A stretch of 12,626 nt of DNA from Planctomycetaceae bacterium (GTDB lineage Bacteria > Planctomycetota > Planctomycetia > Pirellulales > Thermoguttaceae). The translations under genes and the position numbers were made by a program. The first letter of the stretch is position 1. Every line of letters begins with the position of its first letter. Of this stretch, positions 1 through 6,742 are shown in pieces. The DNA lies in assembly GCA_031274385.1 (NCBI GenBank), contig JAISQH010000295.1, forward strand, positions 1 through 12,626, written 5' to 3'. The notes beneath the pieces are model-generated. The model was given only the letters and a program-made list of their open reading frames with translations. It was not told where the DNA came from and did not search any database.

Positions 1-3000
1 ATCAAGCGTTTCGATCAACTCGGCAACTTTTTCCATCAATCGGGGATGCCCTTCAACAATCAAACTTTGACCGTAATAATCATAAGTCGGAATCACCGTC
101 GGGAACATTCGACGGACAATCGACATCATCGTAAAAGGATCAGCCCGGCGAAGTTGAAAACGTCCGTAACGTTTATCCTTTCCGTCATTCGAAAACGTTT
201 TGACGGCGGCTTCAATCGTTTTGTGTTCCTCGTCGGTTCCCCAAACGATTAACTGTTGCGAATTTTCGTCCAGCGCAATTTTGGCACGCGGCGCGAGTTT
301 TTGTAATTCCTGAATATAATCGAGCGGCAGATTCGTCGTGGACAATTCACGCCCGCGCCGCACCGGATAGAAACCGGTTTCAACAGGATACGCTTTGAAA
401 TACCGTTTGTCTTTATCGGGATCGGCAGCGTCCAGTTGGGCAAGCAACAAAGCCAACGCCGCTTTCTGATCCGGTCGGAGTCGAATCACGAGCCGACTAT
501 TTCCGGCATCGTCCGTAATTTTGGCATCGGGATAAATCTCTTTGAGAATCGGAACAACTGTGGACGATTCAACATTTTTCAAATGATGAACGAGAACTTC
601 TTCCGCAATGGGTTGGGCGGATTCGGATGTTGTGATAATTTTTTGAATCTTTTCAACATCCGGTTTGGAACCGTAGATCATTGCCAACGCGTTTTGTTGA
701 TCGGTAATAACAACAGCATACGGAGCAACTTGCCGGAAAATCGTTTGAAGTTCCGTTGTCAATGATTTTTTTAACGGCACAAAAACGATGTCGCCGTCCA
801 TTTCTTCGAGAAGTTTTTGAATTTTTTCCTTCATATCGGGACGAAGCCGTAACGTTAATTGGTTGGCGGTCGGATAGCCAGCCATTTTAACTTCGGGGTA
901 GATTTCCCGAATGATGGCGGCGGCGTAATGCGGAACCGCTTGCTTAAATGTATGTACATAAACTTCTTCCTCAACCGGCGCGGCAACTTCCGATGCCGTA
1001 ACAATTTTCTGAATCTTTTCAACATCCGGTTTCGGTCCGTAAATCATCAACTGCGAATTTTTCGCATCGAAAATGGTGACGGCGTACGGCGCAATGGTTG
1101 GAAACGAATTGCGCAATTCCAACGGGAGTTCCCTTTTGAGCGGAATAAAGACGATGTCGCCGTCCATTTGGTTGAACAGATCGACAATTTTTTCCTTTAA
1201 TTCCGGTTGAAAACGAACCATGAGTTGGTTATGGGACGGATAGCCGGAAACTTTGACTTCGGGATAAACTTCACGCAATATCGCAACAACATAATACGGA
1301 TAAACCTGTTTGAAGGTATGAACGTACACTTCTTCGGCAATCGGTGTTGCTGTTTCCGATTGGAGAATGATTTTTTTGATGTTTTCAACATCTTTGACCG
1401 CGCCCTGTACCAAAATCTGAGCGTTTTCGTTATCAACAATAACGGTTGCGCGTGGAGCAATGGTTTTGATGGATTGGAGCAATTGCGGTGACGGCGATTT
1501 TTTGACCGGAATAAATTCGGTTGCTCCGTCCAATTGGGTGAGCAACGCCGTTACCGGTTCCTTCAGATCGCTGCTCATTTGAAAGATGAGTTGATTATTA
1601 GCGGCGTTGACGGTTGCTTTGACTTCCGGGAAAACATCGGCAAGAACCGCAAGAACCGCAGACGGAGCCGCTGTTTGAAGCGTGTGAACAATCATTTCCT
1701 CTTTCGTTGCGGAGGCGGCTTCGCTTGCGGTCAAAATGGCTTTGATTTTATCGAGTTCTTCTTTTGGACCGGTTACAATAACCTGCAAATTGCGGCGGCT
1801 CTGCATCACAACACTATGCGGCGCAATCCGGTTTAATTGTCGCAAAATATCCGCCGGAAGTTCTTTTTTCAACGAAATAAACGCGATATCTTCGCTAACG
1901 CTTTTATCGAGTTCTTCGACCGCTTTTTTAACAATCTCCTGAATTTCCGGTGTTGTAACAGCAATCACGGCGTTTGTTCTCGGATCGTAGGAAAAATCGG
2001 CACCGTTAATCATGTTGGCAAGAACGAGTTGCGACGTGTAAGCGTAACCCCGAAGCATCGGATAAACTCCGAGAACCGGTTCCAACGTTTTTGCCGTTTT
2101 GGGATCGGCGGACTTTTTTCGTCCTGAAACTTCGTCGTACAGTTTTTGAATCAGTTCGTGTTGCTTTGCTGTTGCCCAAACGGAAACGAAACCTTGTTTG
2201 GTGTCACGGAGTTCGACGATATCTTCGAGTTCTTTTTTTGTAACGAGTTGTTTGAGCATCGCCGCAAACCGGGTTGCGCTTGAGACCGGCAATCGGTAGG
2301 AAACAATGATTTTATCCGCTTCCGGCATGGCGGCGGCTTCCAATTCCGTAACGGCTTTGACGAGCATTTCCTGTTCTTTCGCAGTGGCAACAACAAGGAT
2401 TTGTCCTTGTTCGTCGTCCAGCGAAAACACGCCGGTCGGAACAACCGTTTGAAGTTGTTTCACTGTTTCGGCGTTCATCTTTTTGGTCTTGTCGGTGAAT
2501 TTGTACAGTTTTGCAACCGGTTCATCCTCCGGCTGCGGCGTTTGTTTAAGTGATTCAAAAAACGTTTTGATTTTTTCCTGTTCCGGCTGCGGTGCTAAAA
2601 CAACAATGTTGTTAGCAACCGGCGTTTCGGAAACCACTGCGGCGGGAAATGATTTTTTGAGAACGTCAATGATTTCCTTGCCGACAACCAATGAATTGTC
2701 GTACGGATTGGGAATTTGCCCCGGTAAAATCTGTCCCGGAATTGCTGTTGTTGTACCGAGACCGCGCCGCATCCGCCCAAGCCGCCAAAACTGCGACGGC
2801 GAAGCGTCAAGATACGGAGTAATCGAATAACTGGCAAGAACCAATTCGCCGTTGGGTGCACCGGTATCGGCTTCGAGCATTTTCAGGATGGCGTCGAGTT
2901 GAGTTTGTTCTGCTTCCGGCAGGAAAACGTGAATTTCCTTTGAATTACCAACACGGAGCAACTTGGCGGTCGGAGCAAATTCTTTGAAAATTGTTTCGAT

Positions 3001-4155
3001 TTTTGCCGGATCATTTTTTTCGACCGTGTACGTTTTCCAAACCGGCGGTGGCGGCGACGGTGAACCGGGAGTTGGCGGCGCCCCCGGAACCGGCGGAGGA
3101 TTCTCAACCGATTCGATTACTTTTTGAAGCACAAGGAGCGTTCCGGCGGTATCGGTAATAATCAGGGAGTTGCCCGGCATCGGAACGATTTGACAAAATG
3201 ACCCTTTGAACGGTTCCAATGCCTGAATCACATCGGCACGGTTACGGCGTTCCAGTGAAAAGATAACCGACGTATATTCAAAGGTTCCGCGTTCGTGCAA
3301 TTCTTCCGGTTTCAGTTTGGGCAAAAACTGAACGGGAATTTTTCCCCGTTTCAAATCGAAAAGCATCAACATCTTATCGTTCCGAATCAGCGTGTAACCT
3401 TTTGTTTGCAGGACGCTGTTGAGCAAATCAATGGCTTCGGACGGTGTGTAGTCGCGTTGATCGGCGTAATTGAACGAACCGGGCGGCGGAGCATCCATCA
3501 CGAGTTGCAATCCGGTCTGTTCGGCAAACCACTGAAGAACATCCGCCCAACCTTGCAATTTGAAATTGATACGAATTGTTCTTTCGCTAAAAACTTTGGG
3601 CAACAACGTTTTTTGTGCCGGAGTCAAAATATCGGCGAGTTTTTGTTCGCTTTGTTCGATAACGGTGATCCATTGTTCTTCCGGTACTTTGGCAACTTCT
3701 TGAGACCGAAGTACCAAGAGTCGTTGAACTTCCGCCCGCTGAACATCGGTCAAACCAAGCCGGGCGGCAACTTCGGGATGCGCAAGCCGTGTAAAACTTT
3801 TTTTCGGATCATAAGTTGGTTTCGGAACCGGTTTCGCAACCGGAGTTTCCGGTGCGGGAGTCGCTGGCGGCGCAGGCGTTGCCGGAACGGGAGTTACCGG
3901 AGTTGGCGGCGGCGCGGGCGTTTCCGGTGCGGGAGTTGGCGGGGTTGGCGGCACCGGAACGGGAGTTATAGGCGCAGGCTCCGGTGCGGGAGTTGCGGGT
4001 GCAGGTGTTGCCGGAGTTGGTGTTGGCGGCGCAGGCGTTTCCGGTGCTGCCGGAGTTGGCGTTGCCGGAGCGGGAGTTGCCTGAGCAAAACCAAATTCGA
4101 CAACAAAACTAAAAACAACCAACAATAAAACAATAAATAAATTGATCTTTTTCAT
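1..4155 (-). CDS. Secretin N-domain-like exported repeat protein (3'-truncated by window edge)
   Basis: Reading the minus strand from the ATG at 4155 gives 1385 codons without a stop, running off the left edge, so the C-terminus is unseen. Residues 1-24 are a signal peptide (MKKINLFIVLLLVV..., likely cut after GFA). Residues 26 to about 105 are an Ala/Pro/Thr linker. Residues about 125-190 form a helical domain with LTDVQ (135-139) and LTPAQ (177-181), as in LTxxQ/Spy-like proteins. Residues about 190-275 resemble the secretin N0/STN domain (ADVLQWFAEQTGLQLVMD). After that come NolW-like modules, each ending in a pattern like NQLxVxG...I..ll..LD, with a second Pro-rich linker near 350-370. 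Four 122-residue units occupy 756-1243 and a divergent one follows. Known secretins place such modules in the periplasm before a barrel that forms the outer-membrane pore. Whether this protein has that barrel cannot be seen. It could instead be a barrel-less periplasmic scaffold of the kind common in planctomycetes. No clear Shine-Dalgarno site precedes the start. Confidence 0.85.
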   Translation of the reverse strand, partial: MKKINLFIVLLLVVFSFVVEFGFAQATPAPATPTPAAPETPAPPTPTPATPAPATPAPEPAPITPVPVPPTPPTPAPETPAPPPTPVTPVPATPAPPATPAPETPVAKPVPKPTYDPKKSFTRLAHPEVAARLGLTDVQRAEVQRLLVLRSQEVAKVPEEQWITVIEQSEQKLADILTPAQKTLLPKVFSERTIRINFKLQGWADVLQWFAEQTGLQLVMDAPPPGSFNYADQRDYTPSEAIDLLNSVLQTKGYTLIRNDKMLMLFDLKRGKIPVQFLPKLKPEELHERGTFEYTSVIFSLERRNRADVIQALEPFKGSFCQIVPMPGNSLIITDTAGTLLVLQKVIESVENPPPVPGAPPTPGSPSPPPPVWKTYTVEKNDPAKIETIFKEFAPTAKLLRVGNSKEIHVFLPEAEQTQLDAILKMLEADTGAPNGELVLASYSITPYLDASPSQFWRLGRMRRGLGTTTAIPGQILPGQIPNPYDNSLVVGKEIIDVLKKSFPAAVVSETPVANNIVVLAPQPEQEKIKTFFESLKQTPQPEDEPVAKLYKFTDKTKKMNAETVKQLQTVVPTGVFSLDDEQGQILVVATAKEQEMLVKAVTELEAAAMPEADKIIVSYRLPVSSATRFAAMLKQLVTKKELEDIVELRDTKQGFVSVWATAKQHELIQKLYDEVSGRKKSADPKTAKTLEPVLGVYPMLRGYAYTSQLVLANMINGADFSYDPRTNAVIAVTTPEIQEIVKKAVEELDKSVSEDIAFISLKKELPADILRQLNRIAPHSVVMQSRRNLQVIVTGPKEELDKIKAILTASEAASATKEEMIVHTLQTAAPSAVLAVLADVFPEVKATVNAANNQLIFQMSSDLKEPVTALLTQLDGATEFIPVKKSPSPQLLQSIKTIAPRATVIVDNENAQILVQGAVKDVENIKKIILQSETATPIAEEVYVHTFKQVYPYYVVAILREVYPEVKVSGYPSHNQLMVRFQPELKEKIVDLFNQMDGDIVFIPLKRELPLELRNSFPTIAPYAVTIFDAKNSQLMIYGPKPDVEKIQKIVTASEVAAPVEEEVYVHTFKQAVPHYAAAIIREIYPEVKMAGYPTANQLTLRLRPDMKEKIQKLLEEMDGDIVFVPLKKSLTTELQTIFRQVAPYAVVITDQQNALAMIYGSKPDVEKIQKIITTSESAQPIAEEVLVHHLKNVESSTVVPILKEIYPDAKITDDAGNSRLVIRLRPDQKAALALLLAQLDAADPDKDKRYFKAYPVETGFYPVRRGRELSTTNLPLDYIQELQKLAPRAKIALDENSQQLIVWGTDEEHKTIEAAVKTFSNDGKDKRYGRFQLRRADPFTMMSIVRRMFPTVIPTYDYYGQSLIVEGHPRLMEKVAELIETLD
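427..1890 (-). repeat. Four tandem 366-bp coding repeats (122-residue double NolW-like units)
   Basis: Within the secretin-like gene, four units start at 1890, 1524, 1158 and 792 (minus strand; residues 756, 878, 1000, 1122). Each is exactly 366 bp, with no indels between them. The consensus starts D-I-V-F-I-P-L-K-K, then IAPxAVxIxDxxN, then YGPKPDVEKIQKI, then a second half EEVYVHTFKQ...YPEVK...NQLxxRxxPxxKEKI, and closes with LLxQMDG. Each unit therefore contains two NolW/KH-like halves. The two middle units are the most alike; the first and fourth are more diverged. The next stretch towards the C-terminus (residues 1244 to 1385) is a degenerate relative with insertions. Confidence 0.85.
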
Positions 4156-4314
4156 ATTTTATCACAGGAAAACAAGATCAAATCATGATCCCAATTTCAC
4201 GTTTTGATCTTTTTTAACTTGATTCTTTTGTGGAGATGGAAAACATTCCGTCATTTCTCCGTATCGAACGATTCGACCCTAAAATTTGATACAATCGTCA
4301 TTTTGCCGTAAAGG

Positions 4315-4342
4315 ATTATAACTTAACTATTGATTTTATCAA
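4315..4342 (-). promoter_or_regulatory. Sigma-70-type promoter for the secretin-like gene
   Basis: Read on the minus strand there is TTGATA (4342-4337), a 16-base spacer, and a perfect TATAAT (4320-4315). Transcription would start near 4308, leaving an untranslated leader of about 150 bases before the ATG at 4155. That leader contains a 9-bp inverted repeat (4174-4182 with 4203-4211, AAGATCAAA/TTTGATCTT). Its meaning is unknown. The call rests on consensus match and position only. Confidence 0.5.
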
Positions 4343-4377
4343 TTAAAAAAAATAGGCAATTTGTGGGGAATTTGTGA

Positions 4378-4415
4378 TTTGTGGTTTGTGGTTTGGGGTT
4401 TGTGGTTTGGGGTTG
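4378..4415. repeat. G/T-rich heptad repeat (TTTGTGG/TTTGGGG), same family as 6641-6731
   Basis: A tandem array of TTTGTGG and TTTGGGG heptads. Bases 4378-4402 are identical to 6641-6665, and 4378-4405 match the reverse complement of 6704-6731 over 28 bases. The more degenerate stretch 4360-4377 (TTTGTGGGGAATTTGTGA) may be part of the same array. It lies in the divergent gap between the secretin-like gene and trmL, upstream of the predicted promoter of the former. Confidence 0.8.
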
Positions 4416-4499
4416 TGCGTGACGAAAAAATGCGAAAAGATCTTTTGTGTTTTTCGTGGTAATGGTAAAATGTTTTGCGAATGGCTACGATGAATGAAT

Positions 4500-4576
4500 A
4501 TTGTCAACAGATTTAACAGGTTTTACAGATTTTACAGATTCGTTTTTGATGAAAATCTGTAAAATCTGTTGACAAT
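4500..4576. repeat. Inverted repeat with ACAGATTTT tandem arms
   Basis: Perfect 15-bp outer arms (4500-4514 and 4562-4576, ATTGTCAACAGATTT and its complement) enclose a perfect 16-bp inner stem (4525-4540 with 4554-4569) around a 13-base loop. The left arm carries one extra step of the ACAGATTTT-like tandem unit (AACAGGT insertion), so the inner and outer pairings compete for the same right arm. It lies between two divergent genes and has no T-run, so a terminator role is unlikely. A dispersed palindromic repeat is the better reading. Confidence 0.7.
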
Positions 4577-4582
4577 AACAAC

Positions 4583-4588
4583 TATAAT
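4583..4588 (+). promoter_or_regulatory. Possible -10 box for trmL
   Basis: A perfect TATAAT lies 33 bases before the trmL ATG. No good -35 box is found at 16-18 bases. A TTGACA at 4569-4574 is present but only 8 bases away, which is too close, and it belongs to the inverted repeat. The site is plausible only as a -10-dominated promoter. Confidence 0.3.
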
Positions 4589-4621
4589 GAAACAAGTCTA
4601 ATCAAAATTACCGAATGAAAA

Positions 4622-5080
4622 ATGTTTCACGTTGTACTTTACCAACCGGAAATTCCAGACAATACCGGAGCCATTGGGCGGACTTGTGTTGCGGCGGGAG
4701 CGCGGCTTCATCTTGTCAAACCGCTTGGATTTCAATTGGAACATCGCCGGCTGGCACGTGCCGGAATGGATTATTGGAACCATCTCGATTACCAACTCGC
4801 CAACGATTGGAACGAATTACGTTCCAAACTTTCCGGCAACTTTTGGTATTTTACCAAAAAAGCGGTCAAATGTTACACTGATGTCGATTATTCTTTTGGT
4901 GACGTTTTGGTTTTCGGAAGCGAATCGCAAGGACTTCCGGCGTTTCTTCTTGATTCCGGTGATTGCGTTCGGATTCCGATGAAGCCGGAGGCGAGAAGTT
5001 TGAATTTATCGGTGAGTGTTGGTATTGCGGTTTATGAAGCCCAAAGACAACTGGGGGAAAAATTGAAAATTGATAATTGA
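4622..5080 (+). CDS. trmL: tRNA (cytidine/uridine-2'-O-)-methyltransferase TrmL
   Basis: A 152-residue SPOUT-class (trefoil-knot) methyltransferase. TrmL methylates the ribose 2'-OH of the wobble base 34 in tRNA-Leu, using S-adenosylmethionine, as a homodimer in the cytoplasm. The whole protein aligns by eye with E. coli TrmL: N-terminal VVLYQPEIPDNTGAIGRTC (4-22), motif 2 FGSESQGLP (98-106), and the knot and SAM-binding motif 3 RIPM...SLNLSVSVGIAVYEAQRQ (117-143). Length is normal for the family. The ATG at 4622 is chosen because translation there begins directly with the conserved first strand; the ATG at 4615 is in another frame. No Shine-Dalgarno site is visible. The last codons and the stop are made from a repeat tract (see 5061-5098). 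A 64-base gap separates it from the next gene. Confidence 0.93.
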   Translation: MFHVVLYQPEIPDNTGAIGRTCVAAGARLHLVKPLGFQLEHRRLARAGMDYWNHLDYQLANDWNELRSKLSGNFWYFTKKAVKCYTDVDYSFGDVLVFGSESQGLPAFLLDSGDCVRIPMKPEARSLNLSVSVGIAVYEAQRQLGEKLKIDN

Positions 5081-5098
5081 CAATTGAAAATTGAAAAT
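5061..5098. repeat. A/T-rich TTGAAAA/TTGACAA short tandem repeat
   Basis: A run of near-identical steps of AATTGAAA, TTGATAA and TTGACAA. It overlaps the last six codons of trmL (KLKIDN) and supplies its TGA stop at 5078-5080. Such A/T-rich arrays are typical of intergenic short repeats, so the trmL end may have been overwritten by repeat growth. Confidence 0.6.
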
Positions 5099-5112
5099 GA
5101 CGCAAGCGGCTT

Positions 5113-5140
5113 ACTCCCCACTTCCCACTCCCCACTTCCC
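5113..5140. repeat. Perfect two-copy 14-bp tandem repeat
   Basis: ACTCCCCACTTCCC occurs twice in direct succession (5113-5126, 5127-5140), just before the ATG of the next gene. It is unrelated in sequence to the A/T-rich repeat 15 bases upstream. On the opposite strand it is G-rich. Confidence 0.8.
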
Positions 5141-5144
5141 CAAA

Positions 5145-5582
5145 ATGATTCCATTATTTCTTGTTGTTCCTGATCGCCGGTTGAGTTGGGCGATTCGAGT
5201 TGTTGACGAGCAAAACCGGTTTGAGACCGTGCGTTTTCGGTCTCTGCAACATGCTCTCGAAAAAAGAAATCCGGCAGAATTGCTTCTTGTTCAATGGACA
5301 ACGGAAGAAATCATCGCCGAACTCTCCCGGCAAAACCCATTCGAACCACTTCACCGTTTATCACCACTGATTGTTTATTGTCCTGAACTTCCGCAAAAAA
5401 CGGTTGCCGAAGGAGAAGCCATCCGTTTTGCGTTGCTCCAACTCGGTGTGACGGCTGTTTTTTCGCAACTTCGTGAATTGCCGTCCATTCTCTCCATGAT
5501 CCAACGTCACTTCAATCGCGTTCCGCCGCCCAAAAAAGAATGGACGCAAACGATTTTTGATTCATTACCTTGGAAAAAATAA
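5145..5582 (+). CDS. Hypothetical protein with a receiver-like fold pattern
   Basis: A 145-residue protein I do not recognise. The start at 5145 (MIPLFLVVPD) is preferred over the in-frame ATG at 5091, because the added 18 residues would be encoded by intergenic repeats (SPLPTPHFPK). Secondary structure by eye alternates strand and helix: LFLVV (4-8), helix with LQHALEK (34-40), ELLLVQW (45-51), PLIVYCPE (74-81), helix 88-100, VTAVFSQ (102-108), helix 110-124, and a polar tail ending PWKK. This resembles a CheY-like receiver domain, but position 51-52 has W-T where the phosphorylated Asp would be, and no switch Lys is obvious. Any signalling role is inference. It follows trmL by 64 bases on the same strand and ends 10 bases before the convergent holA stop, so the two may be co-transcribed with trmL upstream. 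Confidence 0.7.
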   Translation: MIPLFLVVPDRRLSWAIRVVDEQNRFETVRFRSLQHALEKRNPAELLLVQWTTEEIIAELSRQNPFEPLHRLSPLIVYCPELPQKTVAEGEAIRFALLQLGVTAVFSQLRELPSILSMIQRHFNRVPPPKKEWTQTIFDSLPWKK

Positions 5583-5592
5583 ACAGATAAAA

Positions 5593-6639
5593 TCAAATCG
5601 TCCGAAGTCGCGGATCGGCAATACGAACAATAAACGTCTCAAGAATAAATCTCGGATCACTTCGGCTGGCACCTTTCAGGTCAAGGTCTGCCTGAAGAAG
5701 CCAGTTCAAAAGTTTGGCACCGCGATACCGTCCCAACATTTTTAGTTGTTTTTCCGATTTTTTCTCAATGAAATAACGGTTAACTCCGGCTTGTTCCAAT
5801 GCGGCGGCGGGGGTGATTTTTTTCCCGTTTCGTTCCGCATCAAGAATCAACTGGGTTGCGGCGGCGAATTTTCGGAGCGTCGCAGCAATCTGAGCAAGAA
5901 TACCAACCGCGTTTTCTCCGGCAAGAAGTAATTGATCGAGTTGCCGGATTGCGGCGGCGGTTTGACCGGCTAAGGCTAAATCCAGCATTTCAAACGCCGT
6001 TTGCGAACGCCATGATCCCACCGCTTTTTCAACCAACGCGGTTGTGATTTTTTCTTTAGCGGAAACCATCAGGGCAAGTTTGGCAAGTTCCTGATCAATC
6101 ATGCCGTGTTCCGCTCCAACCCGTTGAAAAATCATCTCGGCAGCGTCAGGATCACAAACGATTTTGTGTTGATGTTTTGCCCAGCGGACAATCCATTTCG
6201 GCATTTCTTTTTCCGGCAACGACTTGGCTTCAATCACCAGTCCTTTCTCCACCACACGGCTAAAAAGACGGGTGTTGGACGGAAACGACTGAAGCAGCAA
6301 AAGCAAAACAGCCCGTTTCGACGGTTTTTCGGTATATTCTTCCAATTCAACCCGGTTTTTGGTAACAAAGGAATCCGCTTCTTCAATCATGACGAAACGC
6401 CGGTCACTGCCGAACATGGCTTGAGTTGTCACTTCTTTGAGAACATCAATAAATTTGACCGAATCGCCTTCAAATCGGGTCATTGAAAATTCCGCATCTT
6501 CCGCTGTCAAAACTTGATTTCGCAGAATACGAACAGCGTGGAACTTCAAAAACGGATCATCGCCAAAAACAACGCAAATTTCTTTCGCAGAAAATTTTGA
6601 CGAGTCCCAGAGAAAATCATGAATCGAAACCGGCTTCAT
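5593..6639 (-). CDS. holA: DNA polymerase III delta subunit
   Basis: A 348-residue protein, normal length for the clamp-loader delta subunit. Delta opens the beta sliding clamp so that it can be loaded at primed DNA. Domain I starts with VVFGDDPFL (23-31), the family's conserved opening. QAMFGSDRR (73-81) matches the clamp-binding loop, where E. coli has Leu-Phe (here M75-F76). Residues about 145-210 form the helical middle domain (PEKEMPKWIVRWAKHQ, then GMIDQELAKLAL). The C-terminal collar domain contains LLLAGENAVGILAQIAATLRKF (237-258) and LKGASRSDPRFILETFI. The ATG at 6639 is chosen. An in-frame TTG at 6723 would add 28 residues encoded entirely by the inverted repeat (KPQTPNPKPQTT), which is not plausible. 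The hairpin repeat ends one base before the ATG and leaves no Shine-Dalgarno site. The gene lies downstream of the SNF2 helicase, on the same strand. Confidence 0.93.
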   Translation of the reverse strand: MKPVSIHDFLWDSSKFSAKEICVVFGDDPFLKFHAVRILRNQVLTAEDAEFSMTRFEGDSVKFIDVLKEVTTQAMFGSDRRFVMIEEADSFVTKNRVELEEYTEKPSKRAVLLLLLQSFPSNTRLFSRVVEKGLVIEAKSLPEKEMPKWIVRWAKHQHKIVCDPDAAEMIFQRVGAEHGMIDQELAKLALMVSAKEKITTALVEKAVGSWRSQTAFEMLDLALAGQTAAAIRQLDQLLLAGENAVGILAQIAATLRKFAAATQLILDAERNGKKITPAAALEQAGVNRYFIEKKSEKQLKMLGRYRGAKLLNWLLQADLDLKGASRSDPRFILETFIVRIADPRLRTI

Positions 6640-6640
6640 A

Positions 6641-6731
6641 TTTGTGGTTTGTGGTTTGGGGTTTGGGGTTTGGGGTTTGTGATTTGTGATTCGCTTGCGT
6701 CCCCCACAAACCCCAAACCACAAACCACAAA
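6641..6731. repeat. 25-bp perfect inverted repeat of TTTGTGG/TTTGGGG heptads
   Basis: The left arm 6641-6665 and right arm 6707-6731 are exact reverse complements, separated by 41 bases. The left side continues with further TTTGGGG heptads to about 6680. It fills almost the whole gap between the helicase stop (6743) and the holA ATG (6639). In the minus-strand transcript it would form a strong hairpin directly upstream of the holA start. It has no T-run after it, so it is not a standard terminator. The same arm sequence occurs at 4378-4402. Confidence 0.9.
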
Positions 6732-6742
6732 TTCACTATTAA

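Noticed and set aside
427..1890. CRISPR-like or non-coding tandem array
   Set aside because: The 366-bp period is an exact multiple of three, lies in a continuous frame and encodes conserved protein modules.
3295..4128. A 277-residue plus-strand frame with an Arg/Gly/Cys-rich C-terminal half
   Set aside because: It is the antisense shadow of the signal peptide, Pro-rich linker and N0 region of the secretin-like gene. The basic repeats are the reverse reading of Ala-Pro-Thr codons.
4500..4576. Intrinsic terminator
   Set aside because: It lies between two divergent genes, so no gene ends there, and there is no T-run after either arm.
5091..5144. Upstream ATG for the 145-residue protein
   Set aside because: The added residues come from intergenic tandem repeats and are unlikely to be protein sequence under selection.
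6640..6723. N-terminal extension of holA from an in-frame TTG at 6723
   Set aside because: All 28 extra residues (including KPQTPNPKPQTT) are encoded by the inverted repeat. The family's conserved start fits the ATG at 6639.
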